The translations under genes and the position numbers were made by a program. Shown piece by piece: positions 8,763 through 17,353 of a stretch of 64,000 bases of DNA (position 1 is the stretch's first letter; every line of letters begins with the position of its first letter). Source of the stretch: Mesorhizobium sp. B2-4-15 (lineage in GTDB: Bacteria; Pseudomonadota; Alphaproteobacteria; Rhizobiales; Rhizobiaceae); contig NZ_VFUZ01000022.1 of the NCBI RefSeq assembly GCF_006658505.1, positions 36,738 through 100,737 on the forward strand, written 5' to 3'. The notes below the pieces were generated by a model, which saw only the letters and a program-made list of their open reading frames with translations, ran no database searches and had not been told where the DNA came from.

Positions 8763-10349
8763 ATGCGCGACTTCCAGTTCCCAGGCCGCTCGCCGGTTCG
8801 TGCCACCGAGGCCATGGCCGCCACCTCGCACCCGCTGGCGACGCTTGCCGCCATCGACATGCTGCGCGCCGGCGGCAACGCCATGGACGCGGCGGTCTGC
8901 GCGGCCGCCGTGCAAGGCGTGGTCGAGCCGCAATCGACCGGCATCGGCGGCGATTGTTTCGTGCTCTACTGTCCGGCCGGACAAGGCAATGTGCTGGCCT
9001 TCAACGGCTCCGGCCGCGCGCCGGCGGGCGCGACCGTCGACTGGTATCTGGAGAAGGGTTTTGGCGAGTTGCCGAAGCAAGGCCCGCATGCGGTGACAGT
9101 ACCGGGCGCCATCGACGCCTGGTGCCGGCTGCTGGAGGACCATGGCCGCAAGGGCATCGCCGAAGTGCTGGCGCCGGCCATCCACTATGCCGAGAATGGC
9201 TATGTCGTGCACGACCGCGTCGCCTTCGACTGGGCCGAGCCGGAGACCGACCTGTCGGCGGATGAGCATGCATCGCGCATCTTCCTGCCGGGCGGCAAGG
9301 CGCCGGAAGCCGGCGATGTCCATCGCCAGCCGGAACTCGCCGCCACGTTGCGGGTGATCGCCAAGCATGGCCGCGCCGGATTCTACGAAGGCGCCGTCGC
9401 CGACGACATGGTGCGCCGGCTCAATGAACTGGGCGGGCTTCATTCGCATCAGGATTTCGCCGCGACCAAAGGCGACTATGTGGCGCCGGTCAGCACCTCC
9501 TATGGCGGCTATGACATCCACCAGATGCCGCCGAACAACCAGGGGCTGACGGCGCTTTTGATGCTGAACGTGCTGTCAGGGTTCAAGCTTGGCGGGCTCG
9601 ATCCCAATGGCGCCGAACGCCTGCATCTGGAGATCGAGGCCGGGCGGTTGGCCTACCAGGACCGCGACACTTTTCTGGGCGATCAGGACCATGTGACGGT
9701 ACCGGTGGAGCAGCTTCTGTCCGCCGCCTATGCCGACCGGCTGCGGGCCGAGATCGACAGCGAGCGCGCCATGACGCATCCGCCGCGCGTCGACCTGCCG
9801 GGCAGCGACACCGTCTACATCTCGATCGTCGACCGCGACCGCAACGCGGTCTCCTTCATCAACTCGACCTATTATTCCTTCGGCAGCGGCGTCGTCGGCC
9901 CGAAGACCGGCGTGGTGCTGCAGAACCGTGGCTCGAGCTTCCGCCTCGACCCGGCGCATCCCAACGCGATCGCGCCCGGCAAGCGGCCGATGCACACGAT
10001 CATGCCCGGCATGGCGACCCGGAATGGCCGCGTGGTGATGCCGTTCGGCGTGATGGGCGGCGGCTACCAGCCGTTCGGCCATGTCCATCTTTTGACCAAT
10101 ATGGTCGATTTCGGCATGGATCCGCAGCAGGCGGTGGATGCGCCACGGGTGTTCTACAATGATGGTGTGGTGGAGGCCGAGCGCAGCGTGCCCGCCGAGG
10201 CGGTTGCGGGACTGCGCCGGCGCGGCCATGAGGTCATGGAGCCGCCCCACCCGCTCGGCGGCGGCCAAGTGGTGCTGATCGACTGGGAAAAGGGAACGCT
10301 GACCGGCGCGTCGGATCCGCGCAAGGATGGTTTGGCGCTTGGCTATTGA
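8763..10349 (+). CDS. Gamma-glutamyltransferase-family protein (Ntn hydrolase)
   Basis: A 528-residue member of the gamma-glutamyltranspeptidase family. These enzymes self-cleave before a Thr that becomes the catalytic nucleophile. Seen: RAGGNAMDAAVCAAA near residue 40, QSTGIGGDCFVLY, then the predicted processing Thr in GSDTVYISIVD about residue 345, FGSGVVGPKTGVVLQNRG, and MPFGVMGGGYQPFGHV near the end. There is no clear signal peptide, so it is probably cytoplasmic, unlike classical periplasmic GGT. ATG 8763 is used; an in-frame GTG lies at 8739. Following a polyamine-type importer, it may split a gamma-glutamyl or related amide bond in the imported compound. Family members such as oxamate amidohydrolase show that function need not be glutathione-related. 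Confidence 0.85.
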   Translation: MRDFQFPGRSPVRATEAMAATSHPLATLAAIDMLRAGGNAMDAAVCAAAVQGVVEPQSTGIGGDCFVLYCPAGQGNVLAFNGSGRAPAGATVDWYLEKGFGELPKQGPHAVTVPGAIDAWCRLLEDHGRKGIAEVLAPAIHYAENGYVVHDRVAFDWAEPETDLSADEHASRIFLPGGKAPEAGDVHRQPELAATLRVIAKHGRAGFYEGAVADDMVRRLNELGGLHSHQDFAATKGDYVAPVSTSYGGYDIHQMPPNNQGLTALLMLNVLSGFKLGGLDPNGAERLHLEIEAGRLAYQDRDTFLGDQDHVTVPVEQLLSAAYADRLRAEIDSERAMTHPPRVDLPGSDTVYISIVDRDRNAVSFINSTYYSFGSGVVGPKTGVVLQNRGSSFRLDPAHPNAIAPGKRPMHTIMPGMATRNGRVVMPFGVMGGGYQPFGHVHLLTNMVDFGMDPQQAVDAPRVFYNDGVVEAERSVPAEAVAGLRRRGHEVMEPPHPLGGGQVVLIDWEKGTLTGASDPRKDGLALGY

Positions 10350-10390
10350 GGGTGATTGGCGCAGGGACGGCGGACAATTTCCGGACGCTG

Positions 10391-10532
10391 GCGCCGCCCC
10401 TCATTGCCCTGCCGGGCATTTCTCCCCGTATAGGGACGGGGAGAAAGGGCTGGCCGCAACGTCGGCGGCTATCTCTCTTCTCCCTGTGATTATACGGGGA
10501 GAAGGTGCCGGCAGGCGGATGAGGGGCGGCGC
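10391..10532. repeat. Intergenic inverted repeat, family copy A
   Basis: The outer arm GCGCCGCCCCTCA at 10391-10403 is matched by TGAGGGGCGGCGC at 10520-10532. Inner arms include CTCCCCGTATA and TATACGGGGAG. The element fills most of the gap between the gamma-glutamyltransferase and acyl-CoA synthetase genes. It resembles the copies near 35893, 59428 and 63796. Confidence 0.75.
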
Positions 10533-10623
10533 CGACTTCGACAAGCGCTCTGAAGCGATTGCTGGATTCTCGATCGTCAACTGGACTCCTCACAACCCGT
10601 CGTTTGAAACATAGCCGGTGACC

Positions 10624-12138
10624 ATGACCCACACAAACCTCTCCCGCCGCCTCGTTGCCGGCGCCGACGACGCCCCGGCCATCCTGGCGCCCGACCGGCC
10701 GACGCTGACCCATGGCAAGCTGCGCGCGCTGATCGCGGCCACGGCCAGCCGGCTGCACGCGCTCGGCATCGGCCGGGGCGACCGGGTGGCGATCGTGCTG
10801 CCGAACGGGCCGGAGATGGCGACAGCCTTCGTCGCCGTGGCGGCCGCCGCCTCGACAGCACCGCTCAATCCCGCCTACCGGGCGGACGAACTCGATTTCT
10901 ACCTCACCGACATCGGCGCCAAGGCGATCCTTGTCGCGGAGACCGAGGCCGGGCCGGCCGTGACGGTCGCCGAACGGCTCGGCATCGGCGTGCTGCGGCT
11001 TGTCGTGCAGCCTGGCACTCCCGCCGGCAGCTTTACCATCGAAGGCGCGGCGGTCGGGCCACAGGCGGCGCTCGACATGGCTGGAGATGGCGACGTCGCG
11101 CTTCTGCTGCACACGTCGGGCACCACGTCGCGGCCCAAGCTGGTGCCGCTCAGCCACGCCAACATAGCGGCTTCCGCCTCCCATATCGGCGCAACGCTCG
11201 GCCTGACGGCCGATGACCGCTGTCTCAACATCATGCCGCTGTTCCACATCCATGGGCTGATCGCGGCGGTGCTGTCGTCGCTGGCTTCGGGCGGCAGCAT
11301 CTACTGCACGCCGGGCTTCAACGCGCTGCGCTTCTTCCAGTGGCTGGGCGACGCCAGACCCAGCTGGTACACGGCGGTGCCGACCATGCATCAGGCGATC
11401 CTGCCGCGCGCGGCCCGCAACGGGGAGGTGCTGGCGGCGGCGCGTCTGCGCTTCATCCGCTCGTCCTCGGCATCGCTGCCGGCGCAAGTGATGGCCGAAC
11501 TGGAGACCACCTTCGGCTGCCCGGTGATCGAATCCTATGGGATGACCGAGGCCGCGCACCAGATGGCCTCGAACCGGTTGCCCCCCGGCGAGCGCAAGCC
11601 GGGCAGTGTCGGCGCATCGGCCGGACCCGACGTGGCGGTGATGGCGCCGGACGGGCGGCTGCTCGAAGCCGGCGAGACCGGCGAGATCGTCATTCGCGGG
11701 CCCAATGTCACTGGCGGCTACGAGAAGAACCCGGACGCCAATGCGACGGCCTTCGCGCATGGCTGGTTCCACACCGGCGACCAGGGCGTGCTCGACGAGG
11801 ACGGCTATCTCCGGGTCACCGGCCGGCTGAAAGAGATCATCAACCGGGGCGGCGAAAAGATCTCGCCGCTCGAGGTCGACGACGTGCTGATGGACCATCC
11901 GGCGGTGGCGCAAGTGGTGACCTTCGCCATGCCACACGACAAGCTCGGCGAGGAGGTGGCGGCGGCAGTGGTTCTGCGCGAAGGCATGAGCGCCACGGAG
12001 AGCGATATCCGCAACCATGCCGCTACGCGGCTCGCCGACTTCAAGGTGCCGCGCAAGGTGCTGATCCTGGAGGAGATCCCCAAAGGCGCGACCGGCAAGC
12101 TGCAGCGCATCGGCCTTGCCGCCAAACTCGGGCTTTGA
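10624..12138 (+). CDS. Acyl-CoA synthetase (AMP-forming), Pcs60/AAE3-like
   Basis: A 504-residue ATP-dependent acid-CoA ligase. The phosphate loop HTSGTTSRPKLVPLSH has the SGTTSRPK variant seen in the Pcs60/AAE3 oxalyl-CoA synthetase group rather than the common SGTTGxPK. Also present are MPLFHIHGLIA, ESYGMTEAAHQM, the hinge/adenylate motif GWFHTGDQG, and the C-terminal INRGGEKISPLEVDD and the catalytic lysine in PKGATGKLQR. ATG 10624 is used (GTG 10618 is also in frame). Gene order importer, GGT-family hydrolase, CoA ligase, ketopantoate-reductase-like protein suggests a catabolic unit whose hydrolysis product is a small carboxylate. Oxalate is possible by motif but unproved. Confidence 0.85.
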   Translation: MTHTNLSRRLVAGADDAPAILAPDRPTLTHGKLRALIAATASRLHALGIGRGDRVAIVLPNGPEMATAFVAVAAAASTAPLNPAYRADELDFYLTDIGAKAILVAETEAGPAVTVAERLGIGVLRLVVQPGTPAGSFTIEGAAVGPQAALDMAGDGDVALLLHTSGTTSRPKLVPLSHANIAASASHIGATLGLTADDRCLNIMPLFHIHGLIAAVLSSLASGGSIYCTPGFNALRFFQWLGDARPSWYTAVPTMHQAILPRAARNGEVLAAARLRFIRSSSASLPAQVMAELETTFGCPVIESYGMTEAAHQMASNRLPPGERKPGSVGASAGPDVAVMAPDGRLLEAGETGEIVIRGPNVTGGYEKNPDANATAFAHGWFHTGDQGVLDEDGYLRVTGRLKEIINRGGEKISPLEVDDVLMDHPAVAQVVTFAMPHDKLGEEVAAAVVLREGMSATESDIRNHAATRLADFKVPRKVLILEEIPKGATGKLQRIGLAAKLGL

Positions 12139-12140
12139 CG

Positions 12141-13121
12141 ATGAAGATCACCATTTTCGGCGCCGGGGCAATCGGCGGCTATCTCGCCGCCAAGCTGGCG
12201 ATCGCCGGCCGCACCGATCTTTCGATCGTGGCGCGCGGCGCCCATCTCGAAGCGATCAAGGCAGACGGCCTGCGCCTGATCGAGGACGGCAAGGAGACGG
12301 TCGCGCCCGTGCGCGCTGCCGCCAGGGCCGAGGAACTCGGCGTGCAGGATTACGTGGTGCTGGCGCTGAAGGCGCACTCGCTCACCCCGGCGCTGGACCA
12401 GATCGCGCCGCTGCTCGGGGACAACACATCGGTCGTCACCATGCAGAACGGCGTGCCGTGGTGGTACTTTCACAAGGTCGGCGGGCCGCTCGAAGGCACG
12501 AGGCTGGGCGCGGTCGATCCGGGCGGCGCGATCTGGCAGCGGATCGGGCCGGAGCGCGTCATCGGCTCGGTCGTCTACCCCGCCGTCGAGGTCGATGCGC
12601 CCGGCCTCATCCGCCATGTCGAGGGCAAGCGCTTCTCGCTCGGCGAACCCTCCGGCGAGCGCAGCGAGCGGGTGACGGCATTGGCGCAGGAGATGGTCAA
12701 GGCCGGCCTGCAGGCGCCGGTGCGCGACGACATACGCTCGGAGATCTGGGTGAAGCTGTGGGGCAACCTCTCCTTCAACCCGATCTCGGCGTTGACCGGC
12801 AGCACGCTTGCCGCGATCGTCGCCGACGAAGGCACCCGCCAGCTTGCCCGCACCATGATGCTGGAAGCCCAGGCGATCGGCGAAAGCCTCGGCGTGCGCT
12901 TCGCCATAGGGGTCGACCGCCGCATCAAGGGCGCCGGCGATGTCGGCGAGCACAAGACCTCGATGCTGCAGGATCTGGAACGCGGCCGCCCGATGGAGAT
13001 CGACGCGCTGGTGGGCGCCGTGCGGGAGCTTGGGCGACTGACGGGGACGCCGACGCCGGCCATCGATGGGGTGCTGGCGCTGGTGCGGCGGCTGGCGGTG
13101 GAGCGGGGGTGCTATGGGTGA
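12141..13121 (+). CDS. 2-dehydropantoate 2-reductase family protein
   Basis: A 326-residue NADPH-dependent reductase of the ketopantoate reductase (PanE/ApbA) family. It begins with a Rossmann loop (MKITIFGAGAIGGYLAAKLA) and carries VVLALKAHS, TMQNGVPWWYF, and the second-domain landmarks EIWVKLWGNLSFNPISALTG (catalytic Lys in WVKLWGN) and HKTSMLQDLERGRPMEIDAL. It starts two bases after the acyl-CoA synthetase stop, so the two are surely co-transcribed. Pantothenate synthesis genes are absent nearby, so it probably reduces a different 2-keto acid in the local pathway. Many rhizobial paralogues of this family are catabolic. Confidence 0.88.
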   Translation: MKITIFGAGAIGGYLAAKLAIAGRTDLSIVARGAHLEAIKADGLRLIEDGKETVAPVRAAARAEELGVQDYVVLALKAHSLTPALDQIAPLLGDNTSVVTMQNGVPWWYFHKVGGPLEGTRLGAVDPGGAIWQRIGPERVIGSVVYPAVEVDAPGLIRHVEGKRFSLGEPSGERSERVTALAQEMVKAGLQAPVRDDIRSEIWVKLWGNLSFNPISALTGSTLAAIVADEGTRQLARTMMLEAQAIGESLGVRFAIGVDRRIKGAGDVGEHKTSMLQDLERGRPMEIDALVGAVRELGRLTGTPTPAIDGVLALVRRLAVERGCYG

Positions 13122-13506
13122 TGGTAAAAGTCTGGGCGTTGCGACTATGTCCTTACTCAGCGAGACGCGGCGGTTGACTGTTGATCTAAGGCATCCGCTC
13201 TCTATAACCGCGTTCACCCATCGTAACCTTAATGTCCGCGCTACGAATGGCAGCAACGCGCCTTCAATGGCGGTCATTCCTACGGTCCCGTCGATTCACC
13301 AAAAGCGGGCATCCGGCTGTGGCCGCTATCAAAAGAGGTACAAGGGCGACACCAATCGGAACTCGTGCATTTGTTGCTAGTCCAAGAGACGAAAAAGGAA
13401 CGCACGAATCGGCTTGAGCCAGGGGGATTCCGGCTTGCGGGCAGGATATTTGTCTGACATATTTCCTGTTTCCCGAGTTTTGCACTCTGGCGATTGAGGC
13501 GTGAGG
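13122..13506. other. Intergenic region before the GTPase/cyclase operon
   Basis: About 385 bases with clearly lower GC than the DNA on its left. Only short open frames are present, without convincing ribosome binding sites. It marks the left edge of the lower-GC segment and presumably holds the promoter of the operon that begins at 13507. No attachment-site repeat or tRNA was recognised. Confidence 0.5.
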
Positions 13507-14172
13507 ATGGCTAAGGACTCTTCGAATGCCGCTTCTTCGGCAAATAAAGCGGACGCAAATCTGATAGGTAATGCAGCCGAAAACGGGCTGAATTTCATGG
13601 CGGCCCAGGTTCGCGAGAGCGGGGTCTCCGGCGAGGCTGTAGGTGTCGACAAGATACGTGATCTGCTGTTCGGCAACCAGATGCAGGACTATGACCGCCG
13701 CTTTTCCAAGCTTGAAGAACGGTTCTTGCAGCGCTTCAAGGATGTCGAATCCGAGGCCAAGCGCAATCTTGAGATGTACGAGTCAAATGCAAAGAAGCAG
13801 GTCGATTCACTTGCGGGGCAATTGCGCAACGAAAAAGACGCACGAGCCGATGCCGACAAGGAGATTGACCGGAATCTTCGCGAGCAAAATCAGGCACTTG
13901 AAAAGCAGGTGCGCTCGTTGTCGGATCAATTGAGCGAGCTTGAGCGCGAAGTTTCGGATCGGATAAATCGAAGCGACCATTCGCTGCGTGAGGAAATCAA
14001 GCAGAAGAATGAAAGCGTTCAGATGCTAATGGAGAAATTCTTTTCCGATCTCAGCAACGTCAAGACCGACCGAAATCTTTTGGCTGGCCTGTTTATCGAG
14101 GTTGCGAAGTGTCTGAATCAGGATCCCATCGGCAGCAAGGGCAACTCGGAACGCAGCTGGAAAGTGAGTTGA
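13507..14172 (+). CDS. Coiled-coil protein, first gene of GTPase-cyclase operon
   Basis: A 221-residue protein with no signal peptide or membrane helix. ATG 13507 has GAGG seven bases upstream (13496-13499). Residues 1-45 are Ala/Asn/Ser-rich and probably flexible. Around residue 46 comes VDKIRDLLFGNQMQDYDRRF, then a long heptad-like coiled coil to about residue 190 (KLEERFLQRFKDVESEAK, repeated Leu spacing, many Glu/Lys/Arg), and a short C-terminal segment (LLAGLFIEVAKCLN). The IRDLLFG motif resembles LRQLLVGREISEL near the start of the next protein, hinting at a common docking element. Likely a cytoplasmic scaffold or adaptor. I do not recognise a named family. The next gene starts seven bases after its stop. 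Confidence 0.8.
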   Translation: MAKDSSNAASSANKADANLIGNAAENGLNFMAAQVRESGVSGEAVGVDKIRDLLFGNQMQDYDRRFSKLEERFLQRFKDVESEAKRNLEMYESNAKKQVDSLAGQLRNEKDARADADKEIDRNLREQNQALEKQVRSLSDQLSELEREVSDRINRSDHSLREEIKQKNESVQMLMEKFFSDLSNVKTDRNLLAGLFIEVAKCLNQDPIGSKGNSERSWKVS

Positions 14173-14179
14173 TCGGAAC

Positions 14180-16843
14180 TTGAGGTCGACCGTCGACCCA
14201 ATCAACCCTTCTGAAAGAGCCGCTGCGAACGATACCGAGATTGATCGCGAGGCTCTGGCTCGGCTTTTGGTCGAAATTGCCCGGAACGTTGATCCGGACC
14301 ACGGTGCGCTTTTCGACGGAATTCCAACCGCCGATCATCGCATGGAAACGCTTCGCCAGCTGCTGGTCGGCCGCGAAATTTCGGAGCTTTCAAGAGTTGC
14401 GCACCTGCTTGACGAACCTGAGCAGCTTGCGGCAGCAGTGGGGAGCGTTCTCCCCGATGCGGCCGCACGTGCGTCTCATGCGCAACTCGGCGAGGCATTC
14501 GCGCCGATTGTCGAGAGGGCCGCGCAAAGGTCCATCCAGAAGAACCCGCGCACGCTGACGGATATACTGTACCCGGTGTTTCTGCCGGCTATTCGCAAGT
14601 CGATCGGCGAAAAGATCGACCAGACCTTTCAGTCGCTGAATGAATCTTTAAGACATATATTTACCTGGCATGGACTTAAGTGGAGATTTGAAGCTTGGAG
14701 AACGGGTGCAAGCTTCTCAGAAGTTGTTCTTAATCATTCTCTTGTCTATCGTGTTGAACATGTCTTTCTTATCGACCGCAGTTCCGGGCTTTTGATTGCA
14801 CATGTAACTGCCGAAAATGCTATGAGCGAGGATCCTCAGCTCATTTCTTCGATGCTCAGCGCAATTCAAGATTTTGTAAGGGACTCATTTAACGAGAAAG
14901 AACAGAGCGGCCTGGACACTATCCGTTTTGGGGAGCTTCGTCTCTGGTCGGAGGTTGGACCGTTTGCGACACTGGTTTCGGTGATCAGGGGCAATCCGCC
15001 GGAAGAACTACACGAAATAATTCGCGACGTATTGCTCCGCATCCATGATGAATACTCACAGGCTTTGGAGCATTTCGACGGCGACAGTTCGCAACTGGCC
15101 AGCGTAGAGACGCAGTTGCAAACCTGTGTTGAACTGAAGCACGAGGAATCAAACGAGGGATTTCCGTGGCTGGTGGTGGCCGCGGTCCTGCTGGTTTTGA
15201 TTCCGACGGGCATTTGGTTCTTTCTTTCCTGGCAATCCGGGCAGCGCTGGCAGGCCTATGTGTCACGAGTGGCGAGCCAGCCTGGCATCATTGTTGCCGA
15301 GCAAACGGCGCGCGATGGCCAATTCTATATAGCCGGCCTGAGAGACCCGCTTGCCGCCGACCCGCAGTCGCTGTTGTCCGGAACGCAGGTCGATCCCGCC
15401 CGCGTTCATGCGAACTGGCAATTCTATCAGAGCCTTGAGCCGGAGTTCGTGTTGAAGCGGCTGACGGCATCGCTGGCTCCGCCGGATTCGGTGCGACTTT
15501 CGGTCGTCAAGGATCGCATCGTTGCCGAGGGCGAGGCTAACGCCACGTGGATCAGCCGGGCGCAGGCCGCCGCCCAGCAGCTTTCTGCAGGCGGACCGGT
15601 ATTCGATATCTCCAGGGTCCGTGATGTGAGCCCCGAAGCACGCGCGGCAGAGCACTGGCAGGCCTATGTGTCGCGACTGGGGACCCAGCCGGGCATCATC
15701 GTTGCCGAACAAAAGATCCGCGATGGCCAATTCTATATTGCCGGCCTGCGAGACCCGCTTGCCGCCGACCCGCAGTCGCTGCTGTCGGGAACGCAGGTCG
15801 ATCCCGGCAGGGTCCATTCGCAGTGGCAATTCTATCAAAGCCTTGAACCGGAGTTCGTGTTGAAGCGGCTGACGGCGTCGCTGTACCCGCTGAAATCGGT
15901 TCGGCTTTCGATCGTCGACAATCGCATCGTTGCCGAGGGTGAGGCTCCCGACACCTGGATAGATCGGGCGCGCGCCGCGGCCCGACTGCTTTCGGCAGGC
16001 GGACCGGAATTCGACATCTCCAAGGTTCGTGATGTGAGCCCCGAAGCACGCGAGGCGGAGCACTGGCAGTATTATGTGTCGCGACTCGAGGCCCAACCGG
16101 GAATCATCGTCGCCCAACAAACGGAGAGGGGAGGCCAATTCTACATTTCCGGCCTGAGAGACCCGCTTGCCGCCGACCCGAAAGCTCTGCTGTCCGGAAC
16201 GCAGGTTGATCCTGCCCGCGTTCATTCACAGTGGCAATTCTTTCAGAGCCTTGATCCAAAGTTCGTGGTGAAGCGGCTGACGGCGTCGCTGTCCCCGCCG
16301 AAATCGGTTCAGCTTTCGATCATCCAAGGTCGCATCCTAGTCGTGGGGGAGGCTCCTGCCGGCTGGATCAGCCGGGCACAGGCCGCCGCCGAACAACTTT
16401 CGGCGGACGGAGTGGTTCTGGACGTCTCGCAGCTGCGCGAGCTGAACCTTGCAGAACTTAATCATTTGAGAGAGGCCATCCAGACGACCGATATTTTCTT
16501 CTCTTCCGGTAGAGTTGTCCCGGGACCGGAGCAGTCGCCGGTGCTCGACAGATTGGCTGATCAATTGAAGGAATTCGCCGAAAATGCCCGCAAGGCAGGC
16601 GTGACAGCGCGGTTCATGTTGACCGGCCATTCAGACACAACGGGCCGTGAGACGGCCAACGCGTCGATCAGTGCCGCCCGCGCCGAGACAGTTCGCGCGC
16701 TTCTCAACAAGCGCGGCGTCGCTCCGGAACTGCTGCTGGTTCGGGGCGCCGGCACCTTTGAGCCAGCGGTGCCCGAAAATGAAAATAGTCGAACTGGGAA
16801 CTCCACCAATCGCCGGGTTTCGGTTACGGTAAACCTGGAGTAG
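14180..16843 (+). CDS. Large OmpA-family membrane protein with tandem BON-like repeats
   Basis: An 887-residue protein. Residues 1-328 are a soluble, predicted cytoplasmic domain containing LRQLLVGREISELSR and a conserved-looking core (NHSLVYRVEHVFLIDRSSGL). One membrane helix follows at about 329-350 (FPWLVVAAVLLVLIPTGIWF). Three repeats of exactly 136 residues start at about residues 357, 493 and 629, each beginning with a WQ-YVSR-like segment and resembling BON domains. The C-terminal OmpA domain (about 770-887) keeps the peptidoglycan-binding Asp (GHSDTTGR) and Arg (SISAARAETVRALL). So the C-terminus should bind the cell wall and the N-terminus face the cytoplasm. The start is TTG at 14180, which is uncertain. 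The segment 14640-15060 is unusually AT-rich. Confidence 0.88.
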   Translation: MRSTVDPINPSERAAANDTEIDREALARLLVEIARNVDPDHGALFDGIPTADHRMETLRQLLVGREISELSRVAHLLDEPEQLAAAVGSVLPDAAARASHAQLGEAFAPIVERAAQRSIQKNPRTLTDILYPVFLPAIRKSIGEKIDQTFQSLNESLRHIFTWHGLKWRFEAWRTGASFSEVVLNHSLVYRVEHVFLIDRSSGLLIAHVTAENAMSEDPQLISSMLSAIQDFVRDSFNEKEQSGLDTIRFGELRLWSEVGPFATLVSVIRGNPPEELHEIIRDVLLRIHDEYSQALEHFDGDSSQLASVETQLQTCVELKHEESNEGFPWLVVAAVLLVLIPTGIWFFLSWQSGQRWQAYVSRVASQPGIIVAEQTARDGQFYIAGLRDPLAADPQSLLSGTQVDPARVHANWQFYQSLEPEFVLKRLTASLAPPDSVRLSVVKDRIVAEGEANATWISRAQAAAQQLSAGGPVFDISRVRDVSPEARAAEHWQAYVSRLGTQPGIIVAEQKIRDGQFYIAGLRDPLAADPQSLLSGTQVDPGRVHSQWQFYQSLEPEFVLKRLTASLYPLKSVRLSIVDNRIVAEGEAPDTWIDRARAAARLLSAGGPEFDISKVRDVSPEAREAEHWQYYVSRLEAQPGIIVAQQTERGGQFYISGLRDPLAADPKALLSGTQVDPARVHSQWQFFQSLDPKFVVKRLTASLSPPKSVQLSIIQGRILVVGEAPAGWISRAQAAAEQLSADGVVLDVSQLRELNLAELNHLREAIQTTDIFFSSGRVVPGPEQSPVLDRLADQLKEFAENARKAGVTARFMLTGHSDTTGRETANASISAARAETVRALLNKRGVAPELLLVRGAGTFEPAVPENENSRTGNSTNRRVSVTVNLE
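15248..16471 (+). repeat. Three tandem 408-bp intragenic repeats
   Basis: The TGG codon that opens each repeat lies at 15248, 15656 and 16064, so the period is exactly 408 bases twice running. Long stretches are nearly identical at DNA level, for example around RDPLAADPQSLLSGTQVDP in copies 1 and 2. Copy 3 is the most diverged, especially at its end. This indicates relatively recent in-frame duplication within the OmpA-family gene. Confidence 0.92.
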
Positions 16844-16855
16844 TCGGAGCCCGGG

Positions 16856-17350
16856 ATGCTGCAAAAAAAGATATGCATGTTGGGCGGGTTTGCTGTCGGC
16901 AAGACGAGCCTGGTGCGCAGGTTCGTCCAAAGCATCTTCTCGGAAACCTACCTGACCACGGTTGGCGTGAAAATCGACAAGAAGAGTGTCGCGTTTCCGG
17001 ATAAAACCGTGGATCTGATTTTGTGGGATCTGGCCGGCGAAGACGATATCGGCTCATTCCGCGTCAGCTATGTGCGAGGAGCGACCGGGCTCGTGCTCGT
17101 CGTCGATGGAACCCGGCCCGCTACTCTGGCCGTGGCGCTCACGCTGCGCGAGCGGGTCGAGGCCGAATTCGGCGCTATGCCGTTCGTATTGCTGTTCAAC
17201 AAATCCGATCTCGCCGATCGATGGGCGATACCGGATGGTGAGATCGACGAACTGAGGCAGCTTGGATGGCAAATCTATCTGACAAGTGCGCTTTCGGGTG
17301 CATATGTCGAAGATGCGTTTCGCCAGCTTGCCTCGATGGTCGCCAAATAG
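16856..17350 (+). CDS. Ras/Rab-like small GTPase
   Basis: A 164-residue single-domain GTPase with all five G motifs: P-loop GGFAVGKTSLV at residues 9-19, switch I Thr in TTVGVKID, G3 WDLAGEDD, G4 NKSDLAD and G5 TSAL. The fold and spacing are closer to eukaryotic Rab/Ras than to translation GTPases. The residue matching the catalytic Gln61 of Ras is Glu (AGE instead of AGQ), so intrinsic hydrolysis may depend on a partner. There is no C-terminal Cys for lipidation. GGAG lies seven bases before the ATG, and the gene begins 12 bases after the OmpA-family stop. It probably switches between membrane protein and cyclase, an inference from the operon. Confidence 0.92.
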   Translation: MLQKKICMLGGFAVGKTSLVRRFVQSIFSETYLTTVGVKIDKKSVAFPDKTVDLILWDLAGEDDIGSFRVSYVRGATGLVLVVDGTRPATLAVALTLRERVEAEFGAMPFVLLFNKSDLADRWAIPDGEIDELRQLGWQIYLTSALSGAYVEDAFRQLASMVAK

Positions 17351-17353
17351 ATC

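Noticed and set aside
7800..9521. A 573-codon open frame on the minus strand
   Set aside because: Antisense to permease and gamma-glutamyltransferase-family genes; no family features.
10234..12018. A 594-codon open frame on the minus strand
   Set aside because: Antisense to the acyl-CoA synthetase and crossing repeat A; composition is typical shadow sequence.
12141..13121. Naming the reductase panE with a pantothenate role
   Set aside because: No pantothenate genes are nearby and it is coupled to a CoA ligase; the family has many catabolic members.
13174..13208. A TTGACT and a TATAAC upstream of the GTPase/cyclase operon as its promoter
   Set aside because: The spacing of 23 bases is too long for a sigma-70 promoter and the site is far from the start codon.
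14180..16843. Calling the OmpA-family protein a flagellar MotB
   Set aside because: The single helix is far from the N-terminus, lacks the MotB proton-channel Asp context, and no MotA gene is adjacent.
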